NCBI RefSeq assembly: GCF_006542275.1 | Contig: NZ_CP041217.1 | Coordinates: forward strand, 434,001 to 498,000 | Length of the DNA: 64,000 nucleotides | Source of the DNA: Saccharibacillus brassicae | GTDB taxonomy: Bacteria; Bacillota; Bacilli; Paenibacillales; Paenibacillaceae | Direction: 5' to 3' | Shown here: piece after piece, positions 43,205 to 51,718 of the stretch | Numbering within the stretch: position 1 is the stretch's first letter | Layout of the letters: each line of letters begins with the position of its first letter | Translations under genes and position numbers: made by a program | Notes under the pieces: model-generated | The model's database searches: none | What the model was told of the DNA's origin: nothing | What the model saw: the letters and a program-made list of their open reading frames with translations, nothing else

Positions 43205-43267
43205 GTCCAGGTTTTCCCCCTAAGTAAGTTCGGTTCTTTTTCTGTAAGTCGGGCCGGCGCCCGGCCG

Positions 43268-44164
43268 TTATTCGAGATTGGCGGCCTGCTCGCGCATCTT
43301 CTCGAGCTCCGCCTTCATCTCGACGACATGGCCTCCGAGCGCCAGATGATTCGCCTTCGAGCCGATCGTATTGACTTCCCTATTCATTTCCTGGATCAGA
43401 AAGTCCAGTTTGCGCCCTTTGGCGTCGCCGCTGCCGAGCAGTTCGGCGCATTGGTCGAAGTGGCTGCCGAGCCTCGCCAGTTCTTCGTCGATGCTGCATC
43501 GGTCGGCAAACAGCGCCACCTCCATGCCGAGCCGGTGCTCGTCGAGCCCGAAACTGCCCTCGCCGAGCTCGGCAAGCCGCTGGCGCAGCTTCGTCCGGTA
43601 GTCTTCGACGACCGTCGGAGCCAGGCGAACGAGCTGCTCCCGGGCCGCGGTCAGGTTGGCGAGCCGAAGCCGGCAGTCGCGGATCAGATGGCCGCCTTCC
43701 GCGCTTCGCATCGAGAGCAGCTGGCCGAGCGCTTCGCCGAGCCCTTCCCGCAGCACGCGCTCCCAATCTTCGTCTTCGGTCTCGGGAAGAGGCGATTCCG
43801 CGGGAATCATCAAGTCCGGAAGCGCCAGCAGCTCGGCTGCCCGAATGCGTCCGTCGATTCCGTAAGCCTGTTCCAATTCGCGGGCGGCCCGGATATAGGA
43901 CTCCGCCGCCGCGCGGTTCAGCACCATCGAATTCCCCTGCGATTCGCTTTCCCTGGTCACGTACACGTCAATCCGTCCGCGCTTCACATGCTGCTGGACG
44001 AGCCGCCGGAGAACGTCTTCAAAAACGTTCCATTCCCGCGGCATCCGCAGCACAACTTCGCAGTAGCGATGATTGACGGATTTGACCTCAAATTGAATTT
44101 TGTATCCGCCCCGCTGCATGGCGGATTGACCATAGCCGGTCATACTGAAAGACATCGTCATCAC
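43268..44164 (-). CDS. yicC: YicC/YloC-family endoribonuclease
   Basis: 298-residue YicC-family protein. The N-terminus SFSMTGYGQS with FEVKSVNHRYCEVVLRMPRE is diagnostic; the C-terminus contains RLGSHFDQCAEL, GRKLDFLIQEMNREVNTIGSKAN, the DUF1732 block with conserved acidic residues. Members cleave RNA and, in E. coli, promote small-RNA turnover. Start uncertain: GTG at 44164 and ATGs at 44161 and 44155 are all possible; the family usually starts at the last. First gene of the long housekeeping cluster. Confidence 0.94.
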   Translation of the reverse strand: MMTMSFSMTGYGQSAMQRGGYKIQFEVKSVNHRYCEVVLRMPREWNVFEDVLRRLVQQHVKRGRIDVYVTRESESQGNSMVLNRAAAESYIRAARELEQAYGIDGRIRAAELLALPDLMIPAESPLPETEDEDWERVLREGLGEALGQLLSMRSAEGGHLIRDCRLRLANLTAAREQLVRLAPTVVEDYRTKLRQRLAELGEGSFGLDEHRLGMEVALFADRCSIDEELARLGSHFDQCAELLGSGDAKGRKLDFLIQEMNREVNTIGSKANHLALGGHVVEMKAELEKMREQAANLE

Positions 44165-44176
44165 ATCCGTTACCCT

Positions 44177-44205
44177 ATTTTAATGGATTATGCATACCGA
44201 AACAA
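44177..44205 (-). promoter_or_regulatory. Sigma-A promoter of the yicC-remA-gmk-rpoZ cluster
   Basis: Minus-strand TTGTTT (44200-44205), 17 bases, TAAAAT (44177-44182). The predicted start of transcription is within 10 bases of the yicC start codons, so the mRNA would be nearly leaderless. Confidence 0.55.
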
Positions 44206-44242
44206 GGGGAATCGCAAGTGTTTGCAAATTCGGAATTCGCCC

Positions 44243-44271
44243 TTGCATATCTTCAATTAAAGATATATACT
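44243..44271 (+). promoter_or_regulatory. Sigma-A promoter of the dioxygenase gene
   Basis: TTGCAT (44243-44248), exactly 17 bases, TATACT (44266-44271), about 55 bases before the ATG. Confidence 0.8.
44247..44266. promoter_or_regulatory. MhqR-type operator inside the core promoter
   Basis: ATATCTT-CAATTA-AAGATAT: seven-base perfect arms that fill the spacer between -35 and -10. The central 18 bases have the TATCT-N8-AGATA form of the Bacillus MhqR box. A bound MarR-type repressor would block polymerase directly. Confidence 0.65.
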
Positions 44272-44331
44272 GAAATTAATAAAGCAGCTTTATTTTTAAT
44301 AATAAATTAATGAATGAAGGAGACGATCTCC

Positions 44332-45297
44332 ATGCAGCTTCTCGGACAGCACCACGTTTCGATCATGACCGGCCAGGCCGAAAAAAACTTCGATTTCTTC
44401 ACCCGCGTGCTCGGCATGCGTTTGGTCAAAAAATCGGTGAACCAGGATAACACGACTTCCTACCATCTCTTCTACGGCGACGCGGTGGCCAATCCCGGCA
44501 CCGAAGTCACCTACTTCGATTATCCGGGCATCGGCCCGTCCTATCCCGGCGTCTCCAGCATTTCGTCCACTTCGCTGCGCGTGCCGACGACCGCTTCGCT
44601 GAAGTTCTGGGCCGAACGGCTGGACGCGCTCGGCATCCACCATGCGGGCCTCTCCGCTCGCGCCGGACGCGACGTGCTGGCGTTCGAAGACTTCGAAGGC
44701 ACGCAGCTGGTGCTTGTCGCCGATAACGGCGAAGCCGGCGTCGCGCCGGGCGAACCGTGGGCCGCGGCAGACATTCCGCTCGAACACGCAATCGTCGGCC
44801 TCGGCCCGGTGACGCTGACCGTCGCCGATCCGAAGCCGACCGCGCTCGTACTGACGCAGCTGATGGGCTTCCGCCGGATCGGCGCCTATCCTTCGCCGGC
44901 CGGCGACTTCGCCGAGATCGAAGTGTTCGCGACCGGCGAAGGCGGCTCCGGTGCCGAAGTGCATCTGGAAGCGCGGCCCGACCTGCCGAAGTTCCGGCTC
45001 GGCCGCGGCGGCGTGCACCATGTCGCGTTCCGCATCCCGAACGAAGAAGAATACGCCAAGTGGATCGACCGTCTGGCCGCGAGCGGCCTGCCGAACTCGG
45101 GCCGCGTCGACCGCGACTACTTCCGCGCCCTGTATTTCCGCGAGCCGAACGGCATCCTGTTCGAACTGTCGACGGATACGCCGGGATTCGATATCGACGA
45201 ACCGATCGAATCGCTCGGCGAGAAGCTGGGCCTGCCTTCGTTCCTCGAACCGCGCCGCGCCGAGATCGAAGCGAAGCTTCGTCCGCTCGCGCTCTAA
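44332..45297 (+). CDS. Ring-cleaving dioxygenase of the MhqA/MhqO (VOC) family
   Basis: 321-residue protein with two vicinal-oxygen-chelate modules. Module 1 starts LLGQHHVSIMTGQAEKNFDFFTRVLGMRLVKKSVNQD, module 2 starts at about 145 with GLGPVTLTVADPKPTALVLTQLMGF. The metal ligands fit His near residue 7 (QHHVS), His in RGGVHHVAFR and Glu in GILFELSTDTPGF. These enzymes protect against quinones and related electrophiles. ATG at 44332 with AAGGAG nine bases upstream; six earlier codons are open but lie over the ribosome site. Its promoter holds an MhqR-like operator, which agrees with quinone-responsive control. The regulator is not in the window. Confidence 0.93.
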   Translation: MQLLGQHHVSIMTGQAEKNFDFFTRVLGMRLVKKSVNQDNTTSYHLFYGDAVANPGTEVTYFDYPGIGPSYPGVSSISSTSLRVPTTASLKFWAERLDALGIHHAGLSARAGRDVLAFEDFEGTQLVLVADNGEAGVAPGEPWAAADIPLEHAIVGLGPVTLTVADPKPTALVLTQLMGFRRIGAYPSPAGDFAEIEVFATGEGGSGAEVHLEARPDLPKFRLGRGGVHHVAFRIPNEEEYAKWIDRLAASGLPNSGRVDRDYFRALYFREPNGILFELSTDTPGFDIDEPIESLGEKLGLPSFLEPRRAEIEAKLRPLAL

Positions 45298-45396
45298 GGC
45301 AGACTTCCGGGCGGCGTCAGACTTCCCGGGCAGTGCGGCCCGACGCGCTGCCCGACGCGGGACGCGGGTTCAAGCTTTGCGCTTTCGGTCCCCTTC

Positions 45397-45429
45397 AAGC
45401 CGCTTTTCCTTACGGAAAGGCGGCTTTGC
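45397..45429 (+). terminator. Probable terminator of the dioxygenase gene
   Basis: Interrupted stem AAGCCGC-TTTTCC / GGAAAGGCGGCTT with a short T tail, 100 bases after the stop. Confidence 0.5.
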
Positions 45430-45481
45430 TGCGCTCCGGTTCCGGCTCAGTCTCCGACGCGCGTGCCGCGTGCCGGCAGGC

Positions 45482-45502
45482 GCCTAATGCCTAATGCCTA
45501 AT
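45482..45502. repeat. 7-bp tandem repeat, three copies
   Basis: GCCTAAT three times in a row in the 359-base non-coding gap 45298-45656. Apart from this and the hairpin above, the gap is GC-rich sequence with no convincing gene. Confidence 0.8.
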
Positions 45503-45656
45503 AAGGAGCCTAGCCGCAGGCGCAAGCAAAAACCGCAGCGGCGCGGCTGCCCCCTGCGTCGTCACGCACCCGTGACGAACGCAAGCGGCGGCTTCGCGCG
45601 GCTGCGGTCGGTTGATTGGCGATTCGGAAGAAGCGGCGGCGCCGGGCCGCGGCCGG

Positions 45657-46493
45657 TCAGTCGGTCAGACGGCCGGTGTAGACAAAGGCGGCCGGCCCCG
45701 TCATGTAGACGTGGTTATCGGCTTCGTTCCATTCGATGAACAGGTCGCCGCCTTTGAGCGAGACGGTCGCTTCGCGTCCGCTCAGGCCGTTCAGCACCGA
45801 CGAGACGAGCGTCGCGCAGGCGCCCGTTCCGCAGGCCAGCGTCGGGCCGGCTCCGCGTTCCCAGACGCGCATATCGATCTGCTCCGCGCTGTTCACCGTC
45901 GCGAACTCGACGTTGACCTTTTTGGGGAACAGCGGATGCTTCTCGAGCACCGGTCCCCATGTGGCGAGGTCGAAGTTGACCGCGTCGTCCACGTAGATGA
46001 CGCAGTGCGGATTGCCCATCGACACGGCGGTGAAGCGGAACTGTTCGCCCAGCGCTTCGATCGGCTGGTCGACGACCGGTTCGCCGTCTACCGCGACCGG
46101 AATTTTGGCGCCTTCGAGAATCGGGGCGCCCATGTCGACCCGTACCGTCCGGGCGACGCCGTTCTCCGCGCGGATCGTCAGCGGCTGCACGCCCGCGCCG
46201 ATCGTTTCGATCGTCAAGCTTTCGCCTTCGGCGAGCTTGTGGTCGTAGACGTATTTGGCGACGCAGCGGATCGCGTTGCCGCACTGCTCCGCTTCCGATC
46301 CGTCCGAGTTCATGATGCGCATTTTAAAGTCCGCTTTTTCCGAAGGCAGAATATAGACAAGCCCGTCCGCCCCCACGCCGAAAAAGCGGTCGCATACCCG
46401 TATCGCAAGCTCGGCCGCATTCGCCGGCAGTTCCTGTTCTCCGTACACGATAACAAAGTCGTTGCCCAAGCCGTGCATTTTCGTAAATTCCAT
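45657..46493 (-). CDS. dapF: Diaminopimelate epimerase
   Basis: 278-residue cofactor-free racemase that makes meso-diaminopimelate for lysine and peptidoglycan. N-terminus EFTKMHGLGNDFVIV; first active-site cysteine in SEAEQCGNAIRCVA, second in LACGTGACATL; substrate-binding SMGNPHCVIYVDD between. Normal length. The ATG at 46493 gives the standard N-terminus; a GTG at 46496 and an ATG at 46505 nearer to AAGGAG are alternatives. It stands alone on the minus strand between two plus-strand genes. Confidence 0.95.
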   Translation of the reverse strand: MEFTKMHGLGNDFVIVYGEQELPANAAELAIRVCDRFFGVGADGLVYILPSEKADFKMRIMNSDGSEAEQCGNAIRCVAKYVYDHKLAEGESLTIETIGAGVQPLTIRAENGVARTVRVDMGAPILEGAKIPVAVDGEPVVDQPIEALGEQFRFTAVSMGNPHCVIYVDDAVNFDLATWGPVLEKHPLFPKKVNVEFATVNSAEQIDMRVWERGAGPTLACGTGACATLVSSVLNGLSGREATVSLKGGDLFIEWNEADNHVYMTGPAAFVYTGRLTD

Positions 46494-46790
46494 CACGCAT
46501 TCCACTCCTTATCGGTTTCGAGACCGGCGCTTCGCCCGCTTCCCGCGCCGCGAAAAGTTGACGAAAGGGCCGGTTTCGCTCAATATAGATCTTGCCGCGT
46601 CCGTTTGCGGAAGCCCGCCCGCGGCAGCCTCGGGTATCGGGCTTTAGCGCGGATTCTCCGCGAAAGCTACATTAACTAAGATACCCGAACCTCCGCGCGA
46701 TTGCTATTGATTTTCTGCGTGAAACTTTGTGTTTTTCCGCGCGGCGAACCGTAATCCACCCGGACGCATACAGAAAGAAGGTCGTTATAG

Positions 46791-48551
46791 ATGGCATTGG
46801 ACGGAATCGTCACACGCGCAATCGCCGACGAACTGGCATCGCTTCAAGGTGCCCGGATCGGCAAAATCCACCAACCTTCGGGCAGCGATATCATTTTCCA
46901 GATTCGCTCCCGCGCCGGCAACAAAAAACTGCTGTTGTCCGCCAGCCTGACGTATCCGCGGATTCAATTCACGGAACAATCGTACATGAATCCGCCGGAA
47001 GCGCCGATGTTCTGCATGCTGCTGCGCAAACACTGCGAAGGCGGCGTGATCGAGAAGATCGAACAGGTCGGCATGGAACGCATCCTGCATTTCTGGATCC
47101 GGCAGCGCGACGAAGTGGGCGACGTGTCGCTCAAAAAACTCGTCATCGAGCTGATGGGCCGCCACAGCAACATCATCCTGCTGGACGCCGCGACGGACGC
47201 CATCCTCGACGGCATCCACCACGTCACGCCGGCGATCAGCAGCTACCGCATCATCATGCCCGGTTTCCAATACCAGGAGCCGCCGCAGCAGCACAAGCTG
47301 AATCCGCTGGAGACGGGCGAAGAATTGTTCAAGCAAAAATGGAACGAGAATGTCGTGGACACGCCCGTGAACCGGCTGGTCGAAGCGTATACCGGCCTCA
47401 GCCCGCTGATCGCCCAGGAAGTGCTGCACCGGGCGAGCGGGTCCGCGGATACGGACCATTCGGCCGGCGAGCCGGACGTGTCCGCGATCTGGCAGGCGTT
47501 CGACGCCCTGATGACCGATGTGCGCGAAGGGCGCTTCGCTCCGTGCACCGGACTCAACGCGCGCGGCAAGCTGGTCTTCTCGGCCGTTCCGCTGAAGCTG
47601 ATCGTAGACGAGCGCCGCACGTTCGATTCGATCAGCTTCTGCATGGAGCATTATTACGGCGACAAAGCCGACCGCGACACGGTCAAGCAAAAAGTCGGCG
47701 ACCTGATCAAGTTCCTGCAGAACGAGCGCGGCAAAAACGTCAAAAAGCTCGTTCACCTGGACAAAGACCTCGAAGAAGCGCAGGATGCCGAGCAGTACCG
47801 GATCAAGGGCGAACTGCTTTTCGCTTCGCTCCATCTGCTGAAAAAAGGCATGAAGGAAATCGAGGTCGTCAATTTCTACGACGAGGAACAGCGCGAGATC
47901 AAGATTGCGCTCGATCCGCTGATCAACCCGTCCGATAACGCCCAGCGCTATTTTAAAAAGTACAACAAATACAAAAACAGCCTGGTCGTTATCGACGAAC
48001 AGATCAAGAAGACGCACGAAGAGATCGCCTACATGGACAGCCTGCTCCAGCAGCTGAACGACGCTTCGCTGCGCGACGTCGACGAGATTCGGGCGGAGCT
48101 GGCGGAACAGGGTTATGTCCGCAGCCGGGTTCCCCGCGGTGCCAAAAAGAAAAAAAAGAACGACAAACCGACGCTGCATCTGTACACGTCGTCGGAAGGC
48201 ATCGAGATCTACGTCGGCAAAAACAATCTGCAAAACGAGTTCATCACGAACCGTCTGGCGCATTCCAGCGACACGTGGCTGCATACCAAAGACATTCCGG
48301 GTTCGCACGTCGTGATCCGCAGCGCCGAATACGGCGAAGCGACGCTGAACGAAGCGGCCCAGCTCGCCGCCTACTTCAGTCAGGCCAAACATTCCAGCAG
48401 CGTGCCGGTCGACACGACGCAGATCCGGCATGTGCGCAAGCCGAGCGGCTCCAAGCCCGGCTTCGTTATCTACGATCACCAGAAGACGCTGTTCGTCACG
48501 CCCGACGAAGACCTGATCAAGGCGCTGCCGAGCGCGGTCAAGAACGGCTGA
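46791..48551 (+). CDS. rqcH: Ribosome quality control protein RqcH (NFACT family)
   Basis: 586-residue NFACT protein. The NFACT-N domain starts ALDGIVTRAIADELASLQGARIGKIHQPSGSDIIFQIRS. Helix-hairpin-helix and coiled-coil regions lie in the middle (KADRDTVKQKVGDLIKFLQNERGKNVKKL). The NFACT-R domain at the end has HSSDTWLHTKDIPGSHVVIRS and the conserved DTTQIRHVRKPSGSKPGFV. It binds stalled 50S subunits with peptidyl-tRNA and adds C-terminal alanine tails for degradation. ATG with AGAAGG upstream. A possible promoter TTGACG (46559-46564) with TATAGA 20 bases later lies in the 297-base gap to dapF, spacing poor. FbpA is an older name for the family. Confidence 0.95.
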   Translation: MALDGIVTRAIADELASLQGARIGKIHQPSGSDIIFQIRSRAGNKKLLLSASLTYPRIQFTEQSYMNPPEAPMFCMLLRKHCEGGVIEKIEQVGMERILHFWIRQRDEVGDVSLKKLVIELMGRHSNIILLDAATDAILDGIHHVTPAISSYRIIMPGFQYQEPPQQHKLNPLETGEELFKQKWNENVVDTPVNRLVEAYTGLSPLIAQEVLHRASGSADTDHSAGEPDVSAIWQAFDALMTDVREGRFAPCTGLNARGKLVFSAVPLKLIVDERRTFDSISFCMEHYYGDKADRDTVKQKVGDLIKFLQNERGKNVKKLVHLDKDLEEAQDAEQYRIKGELLFASLHLLKKGMKEIEVVNFYDEEQREIKIALDPLINPSDNAQRYFKKYNKYKNSLVVIDEQIKKTHEEIAYMDSLLQQLNDASLRDVDEIRAELAEQGYVRSRVPRGAKKKKKNDKPTLHLYTSSEGIEIYVGKNNLQNEFITNRLAHSSDTWLHTKDIPGSHVVIRSAEYGEATLNEAAQLAAYFSQAKHSSSVPVDTTQIRHVRKPSGSKPGFVIYDHQKTLFVTPDEDLIKALPSAVKNG

Positions 48552-48616
48552 ATCCCGGCGCAGCTCGCGGCGGCGAATGCCCGATCGAACAAGTTTCTTA
48601 TAAACCTGTATACGCC

Positions 48617-48655
48617 AAAAGCCGGCTTTCCCGCGAATGGGAAAGCCGGCTTTTT
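48617..48655. terminator. Bidirectional terminator between rqcH and the PHP gene
   Basis: Perfect 16-base stem AAAAGCCGGCTTTCCC/GGGAAAGCCGGCTTTT, loop GCGAAT, T5 on the plus strand and T4 on the minus strand. It serves two convergent genes. Confidence 0.9.
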
Positions 48656-48670
48656 GACGCTGCTGCCGCA

Positions 48671-48760
48671 GGTCGGATCTGGCCGGATTGAACCGGGCCG
48701 CGTCGAATCGGTTTGGGTCGAATCGGATTGGGTCAAATCGGGTCCGGTCGAATCGTCGGA
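48671..48760. repeat. 15-bp tandem repeat, four good and two decayed copies
   Basis: Units around GGTCGAATCGGATTG are repeated every 15 bases from 48701 to 48760, with two weaker copies from 48671. The array lies between the terminator and the PHP stop, in non-coding sequence. Confidence 0.75.
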
Positions 48761-48776
48761 CCCCAATCCCGAACCG

Positions 48777-49655
48777 TTAACCGGATTTCGGAGCCGAAGC
48801 GGCGGCGCGCAGAGCCGCTACCCGGGTTTCTTCCACCGTATACCCGCCGAGTTCCCCGTGGAAGACTTTCCCCTGGCGAATCCCGTGGTAATCCGACCCG
48901 GCCGTCGTCAGCAGCCCGTATTCCGCGGCCAAGCGGCGGTAACGCTTTTCCGCTGCCGGATCGTGGTCCGGGTGCCGGACTTCGATTCCGGCAGGCTTCG
49001 CTTCGGCGAGCACCTGCCGCACGAGCGCGTCGTCGCCGTACAGGCCCGGATGCGCGAGCACCGGCACGCCGCCCGCTTCCCGGATCCAAGCCGCGGCTTC
49101 GACCGGCGAGACGCGCGGCGGCGAGACATACGCCGCCGCGCCTTCCGCCAAATACTTGTCGAACGCGTCGCGCAGGTCGACGGCATAGCCTTTGCGCACG
49201 AGCACGTCCGCCATATGCGGACGGCCCACGCTCTCGCCCGGCTGCAGCGGGCGCCCGCCGCGGTCTTTCACTTCCGCCAGCGTAATGTCTACGCCGAGTT
49301 CGCGCAGCCGCTCCAGGATGCGGTCGTTGCGTACATCGCGCACGTCGCGCAGGCCGGCCAGGCGCTGCCGCAGCCGCGCGTCCGCCGGATCGAAGAAATA
49401 GCCGAGCATATGGATGTCCCGGCTGCCCGCGCGGGTGCTGATCTCCACGCCCGGCACGAAGTCGAGCCCGGCGCGCGCGGCCGCCTCCGCCGCTTCGCCA
49501 ACGCCCGCGACGGTGTCGTGATCCGTCAGCGCGATCCCCGCCAGACCGCGCCCGGCGGCAAGTCCGACAAGCTCCGACGGCGTATTCATCCCGTCGGACG
49601 ACGTGCTGTGCATATGCAGGTCGTACCGTCCGTTTTCTTTTTCCGGATTCGTCAT
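48777..49655 (-). CDS. PHP-domain phosphoesterase (TrpH/YciV-like)
   Basis: 292-residue PHP-family metallo-phosphoesterase. The metal-binding motifs are in order: DLHMHSTSSDGMNTPSEL (HxH), ALTDHDTVAGV, FVPGVEIST, GYFFDPAD, then VLAHPGLYG, HPDHDP and TTAGSDYHG. E. coli YciV (RNase AM) and related proteins are nucleotide phosphatases or 5'-3' RNA/oligonucleotide trimming enzymes; that is the likely class. It overlaps the LysR gene stop by 4 bases, so both are translated from one mRNA. Substrate not determinable. Confidence 0.92.
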   Translation of the reverse strand: MTNPEKENGRYDLHMHSTSSDGMNTPSELVGLAAGRGLAGIALTDHDTVAGVGEAAEAAARAGLDFVPGVEISTRAGSRDIHMLGYFFDPADARLRQRLAGLRDVRDVRNDRILERLRELGVDITLAEVKDRGGRPLQPGESVGRPHMADVLVRKGYAVDLRDAFDKYLAEGAAAYVSPPRVSPVEAAAWIREAGGVPVLAHPGLYGDDALVRQVLAEAKPAGIEVRHPDHDPAAEKRYRRLAAEYGLLTTAGSDYHGIRQGKVFHGELGGYTVEETRVAALRAAASAPKSG

Positions 49656-50581
49656 AACGTCCCGCTCCCTTCTCCGCTCTCGCCAAGCGTTCTTTCCCGC
49701 AAAAAATTCAAAAAAGCGACCGCAGCCAGCGGCAGCAGCGTCGATTTGAGCCGAACCGAATAAAACTGCCGTTTGAACGAGGCATTTTCGATCGGAACCG
49801 CATGCAGCAGACCGAGCGCCAATTCATGCTTGACCGACGAAGGCGACAGCATCGTCAGGCCGAGTCCCGCTTCCACCGCCGATTTGACCGCTCCGGTGCT
49901 GCCCAGTTCCATGACCGTTTGCAGCGCGCGCGGGTCCATGCCTTTGGCTCTCCATTCGTCTTCCATCACCTGCCTTGTACCCGAACCTTCTTCGCGCAGC
50001 ACGAACGGATACGCCGAAGCTTCTTCCAGTGTGACCGTCTGGCGGCCTTCGAGCGGATGGCCGGCCGGTATGATCAGCCGAAGTTCGTCGTGCATGACCG
50101 ATTCGCTGATGATATCGGGATGGACGACCGGCGCTTCGACCAGGCCGAAATTCAGCGTATGCCGGGCGATTTCGTCCAAAATTTGCGTCGTGTTCATCAC
50201 TTTGAGCGAGATCGTGATATCCGGGTGCTGGCGGCCGAACGGGACCAGCAGGGGCGGCAGCACGTATTCGCCGATCGTGTTGCTGGCTCCGAGCTGCAGA
50301 CGGCCTTCGAGCTTGTGCGTGAACCGCGTCATCTCGCTCTCCGTCTCGCGCATCAATTCGATGCTGCGCCGCGCGAACGGCAGCAGCATGCGGCCGGACT
50401 CGGTCAGCGCGATCTTTTTGGTGGAACGGTCAAGCAGCTTGGTGCCGAAATATTCTTCCAGCGTCTGGACCTGCATCGTCACCGCCGGCTGCGTCATGTG
50501 CATCGCGACGGCCGCCGCGGAAAAACTGCCTTTTTCGGCGACGGTATGAAAAATATGAAGCTGGTGGAAATTGAGCGCCAT
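49652..50581 (-). CDS. LysR-family transcriptional regulator
   Basis: 309-residue LysR regulator. The winged helix at 1-65 reads LHIFHTVAEKGSFSAAAVAMHMTQPAVTMQVQTLEEYFGTKLLDRSTKKIALTESG. The effector domain begins GRLQLGASNTIGEYVLPPLLVPFGRQHPDITI, closest in style to the CysL/YwfK group. The ATG at 50581 has AGGAGG six bases upstream; nine earlier open codons have none. Cotranscribed with the PHP gene. The regulon and ligand are unknown; CysL-like members act on sulfite reduction, but no such gene is near. Confidence 0.92.
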   Translation of the reverse strand: MALNFHQLHIFHTVAEKGSFSAAAVAMHMTQPAVTMQVQTLEEYFGTKLLDRSTKKIALTESGRMLLPFARRSIELMRETESEMTRFTHKLEGRLQLGASNTIGEYVLPPLLVPFGRQHPDITISLKVMNTTQILDEIARHTLNFGLVEAPVVHPDIISESVMHDELRLIIPAGHPLEGRQTVTLEEASAYPFVLREEGSGTRQVMEDEWRAKGMDPRALQTVMELGSTGAVKSAVEAGLGLTMLSPSSVKHELALGLLHAVPIENASFKRQFYSVRLKSTLLPLAAVAFLNFLRERTLGESGEGSGTL

Positions 50582-50596
50582 CGGAATCCTCCTCGC

Positions 50597-50626
50597 AAAA
50601 AAAAGCATGAAAATAAATTTCCATGC
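50597..50626 (-). terminator. Terminator just upstream of the LysR gene
   Basis: Stem GCATG..AAAT/ATTT..CATGC and T8 on the minus strand. It ends the 50681-51118 transcript immediately before the LysR ribosome site. Confidence 0.75.
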
Positions 50627-50680
50627 CAGGCTTTCTTCGTATTCGGTTGACGGCAGCGCCCCGCTTTGTACCCGGGCGCG

Positions 50681-51118
50681 CTACCGTTTCTTGCGGTTGT
50701 TCTTCATCAACGTCATTCTTCGCGAATGCCGCAGCCACGAATAGTACGATTTCAAATCGCGCAGTTCGATAGTTTCCGACATTCGGCCCAGAAAAGTCAC
50801 TACGATCATCTTGTGCAGCGGTCCGCTTTCGACCGGATAAGGTCCGGTCAGCTCGCCGAATTCCGCCACCATGACGATGTCGTCGTCGATCAGGTAGACG
50901 TCTTCTTCTTTGCGATAATACGGAACGATCCGCTCGGTCTGGAGACATTCCCACAACCAGGCCGCGATCTCTTCCGCATCTTCATGCCCGCTGTCCACGC
51001 GATCGCCGTAGCGGCCTTTGGCATGATTCGTAATGACGATATCCGCCACCTTTTTGTCACCGAGAGCGATGAAAAAAGGTTCGTAAGTGCTCCATCGTTC
51101 CGTCGCCTTATCCCGCAC
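50681..51118 (-). CDS. Conserved-looking hypothetical protein
   Basis: 145-residue soluble protein. The central part reads ITNHAKGRYGDRVDSG, then VYLIDDDIVMVAEFGEL, a layout reminiscent of small toxin-like DUF4258/BrnT folds, but the match is weak and no partner antitoxin is visible. The C-terminus is very basic (HSRRMTLMKNNRKKR). GTG start with GGAGAG nine bases upstream; its own terminator follows. Function unknown. Confidence 0.7.
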   Translation of the reverse strand: MRDKATERWSTYEPFFIALGDKKVADIVITNHAKGRYGDRVDSGHEDAEEIAAWLWECLQTERIVPYYRKEEDVYLIDDDIVMVAEFGELTGPYPVESGPLHKMIVVTFLGRMSETIELRDLKSYYSWLRHSRRMTLMKNNRKKR

Positions 51119-51340
51119 CGTTTATCACTCTCCAGAGACTCGACTTGGTCTGTTTTGGACCTATCCGGCAAGCTTCGGCTTAACCGGGGTTCAGGCAGCC
51201 GAAGAGTCGGCCGGATAGGCCGTAGGTCTTTATATCTATGTATATATACCCGGTATACTACATCATGCCTCTAATTTATACAAGCGATTCAAAAAAAGCC
51301 AATGAATCGGAGACCAGCTTTGGATACAAGCTATAGAAGA

Positions 51341-51366
51341 AGCGGCCCGCTTGGGGCCGCTTTTTC
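51341..51366. terminator. Terminator downstream of ylbG
   Basis: Stem AGCGGCCC/GGGGCCGCT. The T tract is good on the plus strand (TTTTTCTTTT) and weak on the minus strand (CTTCTTCT), though the nearest gene end, ylbG, is on the minus strand. Confidence 0.5.
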
Positions 51367-51392
51367 TTTTTGCCTGCGCGCGGAGCCCGTAC

Positions 51393-51680
51393 TCAGCTCG
51401 TCAACGCTTCGGAATCGGGAAGGTCCGTCTCCAGCTCTTCCGGAATCTTGCTGCCGTAATCCGTCTTGAGGTCTGTGCGATGCGATCTTTCGATCTTGCG
51501 CACATAAGAGAGTCTCCGCATATGTTTGGCCGTCTCCTCCGCCCGGTCGGCGTTGAGGTAGACGACGGCGTAATGCATCCGGCGCGATACGTAATGGAGC
51601 GTTCCGTACTTCTCCAAATTGCGTGCCGCTTTGAGGTCGTTGACCCATACGATATAGCCGATTCGTTCGGGAACCATCAT
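51393..51680 (-). CDS. ylbG: YlbG-family protein (DUF2129)
   Basis: 95-residue protein matching YlbG: ERIGYIVWVNDLKAARNLEKYGTLHYVSRRMHYAVVYLNAD, then MRRLSYVRKIERSHR. Function is unsettled; the gene is regularly found next to ylbF. ATG at 51680 with AGAAGGTG upstream; 18 earlier codons are open but unsupported. It starts 38 bases after ylbF, in the same transcript. Confidence 0.9.
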   Translation of the reverse strand: MMVPERIGYIVWVNDLKAARNLEKYGTLHYVSRRMHYAVVYLNADRAEETAKHMRRLSYVRKIERSHRTDLKTDYGSKIPEELETDLPDSEALTS

Positions 51681-51718
51681 GCTGCACCTTCTTTCTGTAA
51701 ATAAAACGGTACCGCTTC

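Noticed and set aside
43252-43266. Terminator between yicC and remA
   Set aside because: GGCCGG/CCGGCC can pair, but there is no T run and the gene pair is conserved as one operon.
48671-48760. CRISPR array
   Set aside because: Repeats are directly adjacent 15-mers with no spacers and no cas genes nearby.
48476-48766. Minus-strand frame with five-residue repeats (DSTQT, DSTRP)
   Set aside because: It has no ribosome site and is made by the 15-bp DNA repeat and the antisense of rqcH.
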